Origin: Anthropogastromicrobium sp050944455
Lineage (GTDB): Bacteria; Bacillota; Clostridia; Lachnospirales; Lachnospiraceae
Direction: 5' to 3'
Assembly: GCA_050944455.1 (NCBI GenBank)
Contig: JBMNRC010000016.1
Coordinates: 3,788-67,787 of the forward strand
Length of the DNA stretch: 64,000 nucleotides
The translations under genes were made by a program, and so were the position numbers. This document shows positions 25,209 to 33,938 of this stretch, in pieces; position 1 is the first letter of the stretch; each line of letters begins with the position of its first letter. Below the pieces are notes generated by a model. The model was not told the DNA's origin and ran no database searches. It saw nothing but the letters and a program-made list of their open reading frames with translations.

Positions 25209-26549
25209 ATGTTTTTCTGCAGACCGGATTTTTATGATTGTTTTCACTGCGTCGGCGGCGCCTGCACGGACACCTGCTGCGCAGGGTGGGAGATAGAGGT
25301 GGATGAGCAGACTGCCCGGTCCTACCGCAGGATGGACACACCCTTCGGCCGGGAAATCGCCGCAAGCCTCGTCGAGGATGACGAAGGCACCTGGTTCCGG
25401 CTGACGGACGACGGGAGATGCCCCTTTCTGAACCGGGAGGGACTCTGCCGCATCATCCAAAACTGCGGCGAGGAAAGCCTGTGCGACATCTGCCGGGAGC
25501 ATCCCAGGTTTTACAACTGGTACGGCAGCCGGACGGAAGCCGGGCTGGGCCTGTCCTGCGAGGAGGCCGTGCGTCTTCTGTTTCACCGGACGGAACCGAT
25601 CCGCTTCCTGACGGAAGAAATCCCGGACCGCCCGGATGAGGGAAATCCGCGGGAAGAAGCGGAATCGCCTGAAAATCACGGGGAACCGCCTGACAGACAG
25701 GAAAAGCTATTCCTGGAGCAGGGAAAACTGTCGGAAGCACAGGGAGAAACAGCCGGTGGGCAGGGAAAACCGACCCTGAGGCAGGGAGAAGCGCCGCGCG
25801 GACAGCAAAAACCTTTCAGGGTACAGGAAACAGAAGGTACAGCAGATTTTCCCGGAATGGATGAGGACACGGCGCAGGTACTCCGCTTCCGCGAGGAGGC
25901 TTTCCGCATCGTGAGCCGGCGGGAGGTTTCCATTTCCCGCAGAATCTGCGGGCTGCTGGACTTTGCGGAAGAACTGCAGGCGGCGGTCAGCGGCGGGCAG
26001 GGAGCGGATCCGCAGCCGGGACCAGGACGTGAGCCTGCTTCCGCGCTTTCTTCCCCGGCGGAGGATGCCGCGCGGATTCTTGACATTCTGGAGAAACTGG
26101 ACATAATGACAGCAGACTGGAGCAGCCTGCTGGCCGGAGCGTCCCGAGGAATCTCTGATATAGTGAAGCTGGCGCGCAGTGTTCCGGAGTGCGGATCCTG
26201 CGATACGGAGTACCTGCTGACTTATTTTCTGTACCGGTATTTCGGCCAGTGCGCGCTGGATGGCGACGTTGTGGGAAAAGTCCGTTTCGCGGTTCTCAGC
26301 TGCCTGATCATCCGTCTTCTGACGGTTTCGCGGGCAGCAGAAAAAAGCGGGGGAAAAACAGGCGCTGGGCAGCCTGCCGGCGGCCTGTTCCGTGTGACGG
26401 AACAGGAAAGAAACACAACGGTCCGCCTGTACTCCAAGGAAATTGAGTATTGTGAAGAGAATCTGGAAGAGCTCTGGAAGAAAGAACACAGTGAGGAAGC
26501 ACTCGGCACCGTGAGGCTCAGACGCCTGGCGGAAGCGCTCTATCCCTGA
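25209..26549 (+). CDS. FliB-like lysine-N-methylase with heptapeptide repeats
   Basis: 446 residues from ATG 25209. The N-terminal cysteine cluster (Cys4, 11, 14, 19, 23, 24; DTCCAGWEIEVDE) and the second one (RCPFLNREGLCRI, GEESLCDICREHPRFYN) are the signature of the flagellin lysine-N-methylase (FliB) family. FliB methylates surface lysines of flagellin in Salmonella; here no flagellar gene is in sight, so the target is unknown. Residues about 164-212 are an insert of seven 7-residue units starting Gln-Gly-Lys/Glu, encoded by a 21-bp tandem repeat (25698-25844). The C-terminal half (DYLLTYF-like TEYLLTYFLYRYFGQ) is typical. The ribosome site is weak. Sandwiched between a sugar kinase and a glycosidase. 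Confidence 0.8.
   Translation: MFFCRPDFYDCFHCVGGACTDTCCAGWEIEVDEQTARSYRRMDTPFGREIAASLVEDDEGTWFRLTDDGRCPFLNREGLCRIIQNCGEESLCDICREHPRFYNWYGSRTEAGLGLSCEEAVRLLFHRTEPIRFLTEEIPDRPDEGNPREEAESPENHGEPPDRQEKLFLEQGKLSEAQGETAGGQGKPTLRQGEAPRGQQKPFRVQETEGTADFPGMDEDTAQVLRFREEAFRIVSRREVSISRRICGLLDFAEELQAAVSGGQGADPQPGPGREPASALSSPAEDAARILDILEKLDIMTADWSSLLAGASRGISDIVKLARSVPECGSCDTEYLLTYFLYRYFGQCALDGDVVGKVRFAVLSCLIIRLLTVSRAAEKSGGKTGAGQPAGGLFRVTEQERNTTVRLYSKEIEYCEENLEELWKKEHSEEALGTVRLRRLAEALYP
25698..25844 (+). repeat. 21-bp tandem repeat, seven copies, in frame within the FliB-like gene
   Basis: Seven consecutive 21-bp units start at 25698, 25719, 25740, 25761, 25782, 25803 and 25824. The inner four begin CAGGGA(A/G)AA; the outer ones are more diverged. 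Each encodes a heptad: QEKLFLE, QGKLSEA, QGETAGG, QGKPTLR, QGEAPRG, QQKPFRV, QETEGTA. Copy number may vary between strains without breaking the frame. Confidence 0.85.
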
Positions 26550-26596
26550 CCGGGAAGCGCCGTGATGATAACAACTGAAAATGAGGTAAAGGAAGA

Positions 26597-28960
26597 ATGG
26601 ACAAAAAGACACTTGCCCTGAAAACCGGATGGAAATTCCATTACGGGGAGGAAGAGAACGCCTGGTATAAAGGTTTTGACGACAACGCGTGGGAAAAGGT
26701 TACGATACCGCACGACTGGTCCGTGCATATGCCTTTCAGCCGGGATTATTCCAGCGGAACCGGCTATCTGGCCGGCGGAATCGGCTGGTACCGCCTGCAT
26801 TTTCATGTTCCCGAAGAATTCCGCGGGAAACACCTGACTCTGGTTTTTGACGGAATTTACCGCTGCAGCCGGATCTGGGTCAACAGCTACCATCTGGCGG
26901 ACCGCCCGTACGGTTATTCGGAGATCGCGGTGGATGTGACAGGCCTGGTTCATTTCGGCGATCAGGACAATGTCGTGAGTGTGAGGGTGGAGCGCAGGGA
27001 ACTGGCGGATTCCCGCTGGTTCAACGGGACCGGCCTTACGCGCAAGGTGACGCTCACGGCCGAAGAGCCGCTGTATGTTCAGCACAACAGCCTGGCGTTC
27101 CGCACGGTCAGCTCCGACGCGGATACCGCGGAAGCTGAAGTGAAATTCACGCTTCAGAACGACGGACCGGAAGCGTCCGGGACTGTCAGGGCTGAACTGA
27201 TTCCCGCGGAAGGAACGGAGGGAACGGGTACCGCCGGCGGGACGGCGGCGGCCGGGACAGAAGTCAGCCTGAAATCCGGGGAGAGCCGGGAAATTCTCCT
27301 TCAGCTTTCCGTCAGCCATCCGGCTCTCTGGTCGGATACCTGCCCGAACCTGTACACGCTCCGTCTGGTTTTCGGTGACAGCACGGTGATGGAAAGCCGC
27401 AGGGTCGGCCTCCGGACAATCCGGTTTGACCCGGACCACGGGTTCTTCCTCAACGGAGTATCGGAAAAACTCCGCGGCGTATGCGTGCACGAAGACGGCG
27501 GAACGCTGGGAGCCGCGATGGTGCGCGATGTATGGCTCAGGCGGCTCAGAACGCTCAAAGAAGCGGGATGCAACGCTGTCCGGATGAGCCACAACCCGCA
27601 TATGCCTGAATTGTACGATCTGTGCGATGAACTCGGTTTTCTTGTGATGGACGAAGCCTTCGACGAGTGGGAAAATCCCAAGAACAAGTGGTGGCACGGC
27701 CATAACGTCTACCCGCCGAAGCATGACGGGTACGCTTCCTATTTCCCGGAATGGTACGACCGCGATCTGACGGATATGATCCGCAGGGACAGAAACCACC
27801 CGTGCATCGTGCTCTGGAGCATCGGAAACGAAATCGATTATCCGAACGATCCTTACTGCAGCGCGGTATTCGCTCAGATGACCGGAAACAATGACGCGAA
27901 CAAGCCGGCCAGCGAGAGACTGTATGATCCTGATAAGCCTGACGCTTCGAGGCTTCCGGTTCTCGCGGCAAAGCTGGCCGCGGTTGTGCGCCGGGAGGTT
28001 CCCGACGGGGTGGTGACTCTGGCCGCGGCTTTCCCGGAACTGTCGGCAGGAGTCGGTTTCCTCGATTCGCTCGATGTCGCCGGTTATAACTACAAAGAAC
28101 ATCTCTACGCGGAATCTCACAAAAAATATCCGGGACGTCCCCTGATCGGCAGTGAGAACGGGCACAGCTGGGAAGCCTGGCTGGCTGTGAGGGACTGCGA
28201 GTATGTCAGCGGCCAGTTCCTGTGGACAGGAATCGATTATTTCGGCGAGTCCGGCGGAACCTATCCTTTCCACGGATCGCAGGCCGGATTCCTCGCGACC
28301 AACGGCCTTCCGAAATCTGAGTTCGGAGCCCGCAGGGTTTACTGGATGGCGGAACCGCAGGCGTATCTGCAGACTTTCCCGGCGGATGAACTTTCGGGGA
28401 AACACTGGATCAGCCCGGAAAGAAGCTGGAATTACAGCGATGGAGAACAGGTCGCGGTGATCTGCCGCACGCTGGCGGACAGTACCGAACTGTATGTCAA
28501 CGGAGTGTCGGCTGGGGTGCAGACAGAGAGAACCTATGACGGAGCCTACCTGTGGAAGGTCCCGTTTAAAGCGGGGACAATCTCGGTAAAAGCGCCTGCT
28601 GACGGCGCAGCCGCGGCTGAGGACAGCATCAGAACGGCCGGACCGGCGGTTTCCCTGAAGGCGGAACTGTGGCAGGACCCGAAAGCCGACTATGAGCTGC
28701 TTCAGGTGATTGTGAGCCTTTACGACAGCCACGGGAATATCGCCATCACGGATGACAGGACAGTAGAAGCGAAGGCTGAGGGCGGCGAGGTTGCCGCACT
28801 TGACAGCGGAAACCTCGGGGACGAGACGATCTGCGACGCCGCCGCCAGAAAGACATTCCGCGGACAGCTGGTCGTTTATGTCCGCCCGCAGGCGGATTCA
28901 GGGACGATAACCGTGACTTCCGACGCCGGATCGCAGACACTCACCTGGAAACTGCCGTAA
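26597..28960 (+). CDS. glycoside hydrolase family 2 (beta-galactosidase-like)
   Basis: 787 residues with no signal peptide, so intracellular. Domain order: jelly-roll sugar-binding domain (1-165, IPHDWSVHMPFSRDY, WVNSYHLADRPYGYS), Ig-like domain (about 170-275), TIM barrel (about 285-590) and C-terminal beta domains. Catalytic residues: acid/base Glu in LWSIGNEIDYP (near residue 415) and nucleophile Glu in LIGSENGHSW (near 518). Family members release beta-galactose or related sugars from oligosaccharides. ATG 26597 follows TAAAGGAAG. It is the last gene of the FGGY kinase / FliB-like / GH2 run and is closed by a strong terminator, so it probably feeds a sugar to the kinase; specificity is not readable. 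Confidence 0.92.
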   Translation: MDKKTLALKTGWKFHYGEEENAWYKGFDDNAWEKVTIPHDWSVHMPFSRDYSSGTGYLAGGIGWYRLHFHVPEEFRGKHLTLVFDGIYRCSRIWVNSYHLADRPYGYSEIAVDVTGLVHFGDQDNVVSVRVERRELADSRWFNGTGLTRKVTLTAEEPLYVQHNSLAFRTVSSDADTAEAEVKFTLQNDGPEASGTVRAELIPAEGTEGTGTAGGTAAAGTEVSLKSGESREILLQLSVSHPALWSDTCPNLYTLRLVFGDSTVMESRRVGLRTIRFDPDHGFFLNGVSEKLRGVCVHEDGGTLGAAMVRDVWLRRLRTLKEAGCNAVRMSHNPHMPELYDLCDELGFLVMDEAFDEWENPKNKWWHGHNVYPPKHDGYASYFPEWYDRDLTDMIRRDRNHPCIVLWSIGNEIDYPNDPYCSAVFAQMTGNNDANKPASERLYDPDKPDASRLPVLAAKLAAVVRREVPDGVVTLAAAFPELSAGVGFLDSLDVAGYNYKEHLYAESHKKYPGRPLIGSENGHSWEAWLAVRDCEYVSGQFLWTGIDYFGESGGTYPFHGSQAGFLATNGLPKSEFGARRVYWMAEPQAYLQTFPADELSGKHWISPERSWNYSDGEQVAVICRTLADSTELYVNGVSAGVQTERTYDGAYLWKVPFKAGTISVKAPADGAAAAEDSIRTAGPAVSLKAELWQDPKADYELLQVIVSLYDSHGNIAITDDRTVEAKAEGGEVAALDSGNLGDETICDAAARKTFRGQLVVYVRPQADSGTITVTSDAGSQTLTWKLP

Positions 28961-29116
28961 ACCAGTCTCTGGCAGCGGGACCGCAGGCAGCGGAACTGTT
29001 CTGAATCAGCCGGGTTCATCGCGGTTTCGGGACCGCAGGCGCCGCAAACCGACAAAACGAACGAAAGCCTGACGGGATCTATTGGGTGAAGGGCAGCGGC
29101 GGACAATCTGTTTTTT

Positions 29117-29158
29117 ACGGCCGGAAAGGCTCAGAAATGAGCTCTTCCGGCCGTTTTA
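29117..29158 (+). terminator. rho-independent terminator after the GH2 gene
   Basis: ACGGCCGGAA (29117-29126) pairs with TTCCGGCCGT (29145-29154); an inner GCTCA-GAAA-TGAGC stem continues the hairpin; tail TTTTAT. Confidence 0.85.
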
Positions 29159-29307
29159 TATTTACTGGAATGTGGTCCGTTGACTGTTTTTATCCGTTTT
29201 CCGACTGTTTTGTTCTATTCCCGCGCTCCCGAAAGATTAACTGTTGAACGATTCCTGACAATTGTAGAATTTCGGACAGAATATTTTTGATTAATCTGCC
29301 AAACCTC

Positions 29308-29336
29308 TTGACATCAGGGAATATTAGACATATAAT
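29308..29336 (+). promoter_or_regulatory. consensus sigma-A promoter of the second sugar importer
   Basis: A perfect TTGACA (29308-29313), 17 bp, perfect TATAAT (29331-29336). The region before it (29159-29307) is AT-rich and holds no gene; it is the likely site for a sugar-responsive regulator. The leader to ATG 29451 is about 107 nt. Confidence 0.9.
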
Positions 29337-29450
29337 CGTAACCAGTAATGAGATAAATCATGAAATTTCACCGGCAATCATTCTGCTTTGCCCGTTGTCC
29401 ACGGTAAAACAGAATAAAACAATCAAATATTTACAAGGAGGATTCTACAA

Positions 29451-30806
29451 ATGAGGAAAAGATGGTTAAGTATTGCTCTGACCGCTGCAATGGCCGCCAC
29501 CATGATTTCGGGAACGGTATTCGCGTCAGAGGAAGCTGAGACTGAGGAAGAGACCTACGGCGAAGGCGTCGACGTCAACGATGACGGTACCGTCAACAAC
29601 CCTGAGGCTGTCACCATCAAGGAAGGCTATCTTTCCTTCTGGTCCCTGTTCACCGGCGGCGACGGCGAATGGTGGAATTCCATTGTTGATCAGTACAACA
29701 GCGAGAAGGATCCCACATATCCGATTCAGTCCATCACCCTTGTCTGGGACGATTATTACACCAAGCTGCAGACGGCAGTTGCTACCGGCAACGGACCGGA
29801 CGCGGGCATTTCCCATGTATCCAAGCTGTACGAGCTGGCTGAGACCGGCGTTATCGAGCCGCTGACTCCGTATCTTGAAGAGCTCGGCATTGATCTTGCC
29901 GACTACTATACGCAGGAATCCATCGACGCTGTCACGATCGACGGCGATGTTTACGCGATCCCGCTGGATACCCACGCAGAAGTTCTGTATTACAACCTGG
30001 ATCTCCTGGAGGAGGCAGGCATCACCGAGGATGACGTCAAGGCCATTTCTTCCGCGGATGATTTCACCGCACTTCTTCAGAAGTGCAAGGACGCCCTTCC
30101 GGAAGATGTCACCCCGCTGTCCATCACACAGTCCGGCGATGATCCGTTCCGTATGTGGTATGCGGATTACTTCCAGGCAGGCGGCACTGATTTCGTGAAC
30201 GAGGACGCAACCGAGTGCACGATCGACGACGAAGTCTCCAAGAAAGTTCTTGAGTGGCAGAAGAGCCTTTATGACGACGGCCTCGTTCTCGAGGGCATCT
30301 CTGATCACCAGGCACTGTTCCAGCAGGGCAAGGCAGCGTTCGTTATCACCGGAACCTGGGCTAGCGGCGTCTTCGAGCAGACCGACGGCCTGAACTTCGG
30401 CAACACGGTTTATCCGCAGCTGTTCGACGGCGGCGACAAGCAGTACTGCTGGGCAGATTCCCACACGCTGGTTCTTCCGGTCAACGAAGACAGAACTGAC
30501 GAAGAGAGCACCGCAGTTGTCCAGTTCCTGTTCTCCGCATCCAATGATTACGGCCTGACCTGGGCAGGATCCGGGCAGATTCCGGCAGCAGTTTCCGTCA
30601 ACCAGAGCGATGATTACAAGGCGATGAAGGGCTACAACGTCGTTGATGAACTTCAGTACGCGAAGTACGCTCCGAGAGCTACCAATTACTACGGCGGCAT
30701 GAAGGCTGATATGATCGACGCCCTCAATGCTTACTGGACCGGCGATGTTGATCTTGATACAGCAGAAGAGAATATTGTCACTGCTATTGAGGACAACCTC
30801 GACTGA
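29451..30806 (+). CDS. extracellular sugar-binding protein (family 1) of the second importer
   Basis: 451 residues; ATG 29451 follows CAAGGAGGATT. Sec signal peptide with cleavage after TVFA (residue 25) and no lipobox cysteine, as in the two LplA-like proteins. The mature N-terminus is a very acidic linker (SEEAETEEETYGEGVDVNDDG). The fold is that of MalE/UgpB-like proteins (GYLSFWSLFTGGDGEWW, TAVATGNGPDAGISH, VYAIPLDTHAEVLYYN, GKAAFVITGTW). It delivers a sugar to the two permeases that follow. A strong terminator 77 bases after its stop should make the binding protein more abundant than the permeases. Strong promoter upstream. Confidence 0.94.
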   Translation: MRKRWLSIALTAAMAATMISGTVFASEEAETEEETYGEGVDVNDDGTVNNPEAVTIKEGYLSFWSLFTGGDGEWWNSIVDQYNSEKDPTYPIQSITLVWDDYYTKLQTAVATGNGPDAGISHVSKLYELAETGVIEPLTPYLEELGIDLADYYTQESIDAVTIDGDVYAIPLDTHAEVLYYNLDLLEEAGITEDDVKAISSADDFTALLQKCKDALPEDVTPLSITQSGDDPFRMWYADYFQAGGTDFVNEDATECTIDDEVSKKVLEWQKSLYDDGLVLEGISDHQALFQQGKAAFVITGTWASGVFEQTDGLNFGNTVYPQLFDGGDKQYCWADSHTLVLPVNEDRTDEESTAVVQFLFSASNDYGLTWAGSGQIPAAVSVNQSDDYKAMKGYNVVDELQYAKYAPRATNYYGGMKADMIDALNAYWTGDVDLDTAEENIVTAIEDNLD

Positions 30807-30882
30807 CAGGAAAACCAAACTGAGAACCTGTATGCCGTGACACCGACGAATGAAAACAGCATACAATTAAATATGGTTCTTG

Positions 30883-30916
30883 AAAACCGGGGAGAGCCAG
30901 CTCTCCCCGGTTTTTT
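30883..30916 (+). terminator. terminator between binding protein and permease genes
   Basis: AAAACCGGGGAGAG (30883-30896), loop CCAG, CTCTCCCCGGTTTT (30901-30914): a 14-bp stem with T-tail. Partial read-through would supply the permeases; no clear promoter is seen between it and 31044. Confidence 0.9.
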
Positions 30917-31043
30917 GATAAGAGCAGTTTCCGGCGGAAGGAAGACGCCGGGGCAGAAACGTATGCCCGCGGCAGCCTGAAACTTCGGCCGGCTTAACAG
31001 GAGGGATAATTCCCCCGAAAATAAATTTATTGGAGCGAAAATA

Positions 31044-31952
31044 ATGAGCGGCAATAAAAAGAAAACAATGAACTACAGGACACGGAGAACGCTGACCGCG
31101 TGGATCTTCATGCTGCCATTTCTGGCCCTGTTCACCGTCTTTACCATTTATCCGGTTGTCCAGGGCGTCTGGGTCAGCCTGAACAACTGGACTCTGATGG
31201 GAAGGCAGAAATTCGTCGGCTTTGACAATTACGTGAAGATGGTCCATGACCACAAGTTTATCGAAGCGCTGCAGCATACCTGTATCTTCGTTGTGATGTG
31301 CGCGCCGCTTGTGTCCGTCATGTCCCTGATTCTCGCGCTTTTCGCGAACCGCCCGACGAAATTCAGAAAATTCCTTCGTGTCAGCTATTACATGCCGACA
31401 ATCCTTTCGGTTTCGGTCGCGTCCTATATCGCGAAGTACGCTTTTTCCCCGTACAACGGCCTGATCAACGGTATCCTGAGGTCCCTCGGCCTGATCACGA
31501 CGGAGAATGAACCGCTTTGGATGCAGGATTATCCTCTGGTCTGGTTCACGGTTGTGCTGATGACCTGCTGGTGGACGCTCGGATTCCCGATGCTGCTGTA
31601 CCTCTCAGCCCTGCAGGATATCAATCCTGAGCTGATGGAGGCGGCGGAAGTCGACGGAGCCAACGCAAGGCAGAAACTGTTCCGCATCACGCTGCCGCTC
31701 CTCAAGCCCACCATTTTCCTGGTTGTGCTTCTGCAGATTATCGCGTCCTTCAAAGTTTTCGCCCAGATCCAGCTGATTACCGGAGGCGGACCGGCGTCAA
31801 AAACCCGCCCGCTGATCCAGTATATTTACGAGCAGGCTTTCGACAGGAACAAGATGGGATACGCCGCCGCGATGTCTTACGCGCTGTTTGCCATCCTCTG
31901 CGTCGTAACCATCATCCAGCTGAAGTTCCAGAGCAGAATGGAGGAGAAATAA
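31044..31952 (+). CDS. sugar ABC transporter permease, MalF/UgpA-like
   Basis: 302-residue membrane subunit of the second importer. ATG 31044 follows TTGGAGCG. Six membrane segments begin with LTAWIFMLPFLALFTVFTIYPV. The EAA loop that contacts the ATPase reads MEAAEVDGANARQKLFRITLP near residue 200, and the family ending RPLIQYIYEQAFDRNKMGYAAAMSYALF is present. Stop and the start of the next permease are adjacent (TAAATGA), so the two are coupled. No ATPase in the cluster. Confidence 0.93.
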   Translation: MSGNKKKTMNYRTRRTLTAWIFMLPFLALFTVFTIYPVVQGVWVSLNNWTLMGRQKFVGFDNYVKMVHDHKFIEALQHTCIFVVMCAPLVSVMSLILALFANRPTKFRKFLRVSYYMPTILSVSVASYIAKYAFSPYNGLINGILRSLGLITTENEPLWMQDYPLVWFTVVLMTCWWTLGFPMLLYLSALQDINPELMEAAEVDGANARQKLFRITLPLLKPTIFLVVLLQIIASFKVFAQIQLITGGGPASKTRPLIQYIYEQAFDRNKMGYAAAMSYALFAILCVVTIIQLKFQSRMEEK

Positions 31953-32807
31953 ATGAAAGCAGCAAAAAGAATGTCCCGCAGGAGAAGCGGAACAATCGTC
32001 GGTTCTGTTGTGCTGACCGTCATCTCCCTGCTCTTCGCGGTGATCGCCCTGTTTCCGATCATCTGGGCCCTGTTCTGCAGCTTCCAGAGCGAATCCAAGC
32101 AGTTTCCGGATATCTGGGACTGGTTTAAGCCGCCTTATACCATTGCCAATTATGTCTATGCGCTGACCAAGACCAATATCATGCGCTGGTTCCTCAATTC
32201 TCTGGGAATCGCGCTGGTTAGCACGGTCCTTACGGTCATTGTGACGACTCTGGCAGCCTACGCTATCGCCAAGATTCCGTTCAAAGGGAAAAACGCGGTA
32301 TTCTTTTACTGTATGATCGGTATGCTCGTTCCCGGTGAAGCCACGATTGTTCCGCTGTTCATCGAAGTCAACAGCATGAATCTGATTAATACCTACACAG
32401 GTCTGATCCTTCCCGGGCTGGCAGGATCGATGTCGCTGATCATCTGCGTTTCGTTCTTCCGCGGGCTTCCGGACGCGCTGGTCGAGGCGGTGAGAATTGA
32501 CGGCGGAGGAGAGTGGACCATCTATCGAAAGATAATTCTGCCTCTGTCAAAGCCGATCCTTTCGACGACCGCCATCATGTCGTTCATCGGATCGTGGAAC
32601 AACTACCTGTGGCCTCTGCTCTGCGTATTCACGGAGGAAATGTATACGCTGCCGGTCGGAATTCCCACCTTCCTTTCTGTGGCGCGGCCGAATTACGCGG
32701 TCCCCATGACGATGAACATGGTTGCGTCAATTCCGGCGATTATTCTGTATATCGCATTCGAGAAACAGATCACGCAGGGAATTTCAATGGAAGGCATCAA
32801 AGGCTGA
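31953..32807 (+). CDS. sugar ABC transporter permease, MalG/UgpE-like
   Basis: 284-residue partner permease. ATG 31953 overlaps the end of the preceding gene's stop region and uses the GAGGAG at its 3' end as ribosome site. Six membrane segments start at IVGSVVLTVISLLFAVIALFPI. The EAA loop reads VEAVRIDGGGEWTIYRKIILP near residue 175 and the protein ends in the usual EKQITQGISMEGIKG. Together with the preceding permease and the binding protein it forms a complete importer except for the ATPase. The acyltransferase-like gene follows 21 bases later. Confidence 0.93.
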   Translation: MKAAKRMSRRRSGTIVGSVVLTVISLLFAVIALFPIIWALFCSFQSESKQFPDIWDWFKPPYTIANYVYALTKTNIMRWFLNSLGIALVSTVLTVIVTTLAAYAIAKIPFKGKNAVFFYCMIGMLVPGEATIVPLFIEVNSMNLINTYTGLILPGLAGSMSLIICVSFFRGLPDALVEAVRIDGGGEWTIYRKIILPLSKPILSTTAIMSFIGSWNNYLWPLLCVFTEEMYTLPVGIPTFLSVARPNYAVPMTMNMVASIPAIILYIAFEKQITQGISMEGIKG

Positions 32808-32828
32808 CAGACCGGACAGGAGGGCAAA

Positions 32829-33458
32829 ATGGCAGCAGAGCGCGCGATCAGCCGTCAAAGAGACGAATCGGCGGACGTCCTGAAGGGAATTCTGGTTCTC
32901 CAGATGGTTCTCTGCCACTGCATACAGTTTTTCTGCGATGACTCCAACATGGCCGTCCATGTGCTGAGAGATTACATCAACCTTACGACGTTCTCCGGTT
33001 TTTTCTTCGCGTTCGGCATAACGTCCTGGTACGCTTACTACAGCAGGACTTTTCGGGAGAGCGCCTGGCGGATGACAAGGACGGCACTCAAAATGCTGCT
33101 GGCTTTCTGGATTTCCAGCATCTGCTATGTCGGACTGGTGGAAGTGAAATTTTTCGACCCGAGGCAGATCAGATGGATTCTGGGCTTCCGGAAATATGCC
33201 GGCTGGAGCGAGTTCCTGGCTTCTTTCTTCGGAGTGATGGTTGTCGGAATCATCCTGTTCGGTGTGTTCAAAAAAATGAACTGGGTGACCGAGATCGTTC
33301 TCCTCGCCGTGGGAGTGCTGACGACCCTGATTCCCAGGGACCGGATATCCGAACCTGTTGCGGCGCTGTTCGTCGGTTCAACGCAGGTTCAGACGTTTCC
33401 GGTGATTTCGTATCTGTTCTATTATGGAGCCGGGGTGCTTTTCTGCAAAAAGCGCTGA
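32829..33458 (+). CDS. acyltransferase-3-like membrane protein, N-terminal part ending at a premature TGA
   Basis: 209 codons, ATG 32829 after ACAGGAGGGC. The N-terminus (ESADVLKGILVLQMVLCHC) resembles the acyltransferase-3 family, whose members transfer O-acetyl groups to surface or extracellular sugars; the early His in the first helix is the family's catalytic-type residue. About five to six membrane segments are present. The frame stops at TGA 33456-33458, then continues in the same frame for another 120 codons of membrane-protein-like sequence. Whole-family length is about 330 residues, so the stop truncates the protein by a third. Same transcript as the importer genes. Nonsense mutation, sequence error or recoding are the options. 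Confidence 0.7.
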   Translation: MAAERAISRQRDESADVLKGILVLQMVLCHCIQFFCDDSNMAVHVLRDYINLTTFSGFFFAFGITSWYAYYSRTFRESAWRMTRTALKMLLAFWISSICYVGLVEVKFFDPRQIRWILGFRKYAGWSEFLASFFGVMVVGIILFGVFKKMNWVTEIVLLAVGVLTTLIPRDRISEPVAALFVGSTQVQTFPVISYLFYYGAGVLFCKKR

Positions 33459-33818
33459 AAATGGAAACCCTGGATCCTTGCCGTTACAGCGGCAATGTTC
33501 CTGCCGGAACTGATCTGTTATCTTCAGAACGCGAATCTGACCGACAGATTCCCACCGGACGCCTGGTTCCTGTTCGGAGGAGCCCTGGCGGTGTACGGCT
33601 GTTACCTGCTGTCACAGAAAATCAGGCTGCGCTTTCTCGAAGAAATCGGGGCAAATTCGCTTTTCTTCCTGCTGGTATCCAACATCGTGATTTTCGCGTT
33701 TGCCGGCAGCAAGTTCAAGCTGCGCACGGTAAAGTTTGCGGTTATTTTCTATGTCCTTCTGATCGCCGGAATCTGGTATCTGTATTCGCTGATCCGAAAA
33801 CCGGAACGGAAAAGATAA
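33459..33818 (+). pseudogene. C-terminal remainder of the acyltransferase-like gene, in frame after the TGA
   Basis: The reading frame of the preceding gene continues directly (KWKPWILAVTAAMFLPELICY...) to the TAA at 33816-33818 and adds about three to four membrane segments and the basic ending LIRKPERKR. An internal ATG at 33495 has no good ribosome site. A single C-to-T change in a CGA codon would account for the stop and would place an Arg in the basic loop KKR-KWK, which suits a cytoplasmic loop. Confidence 0.6.
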
Positions 33819-33938
33819 CGGCTGACGGCAGTCAGCCTGGACAGAGCATCGCATAAAAAGTGAAAAAATACAATAAAAGGACGCCGCGCAAGCCCGGTGA
33901 AGTGCCGGAACCGCGCGGTCCTCTCGGAGGGAGGAAAA

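Noticed and set aside
26540..28732. 730-residue open frame on the minus strand opposite the GH2 gene
   Set aside because: Shadow of a GC-rich coding gene: no ribosome site, low-complexity composition, and the plus strand has a clear GH2 enzyme.
33456..33458. Selenocysteine at the in-frame TGA of the acyltransferase gene
   Set aside because: No SECIS-like stem-loop is evident just after the TGA, no selenocysteine machinery is in the window, and the site is a basic loop rather than an active site. A mutated Arg codon is simpler.
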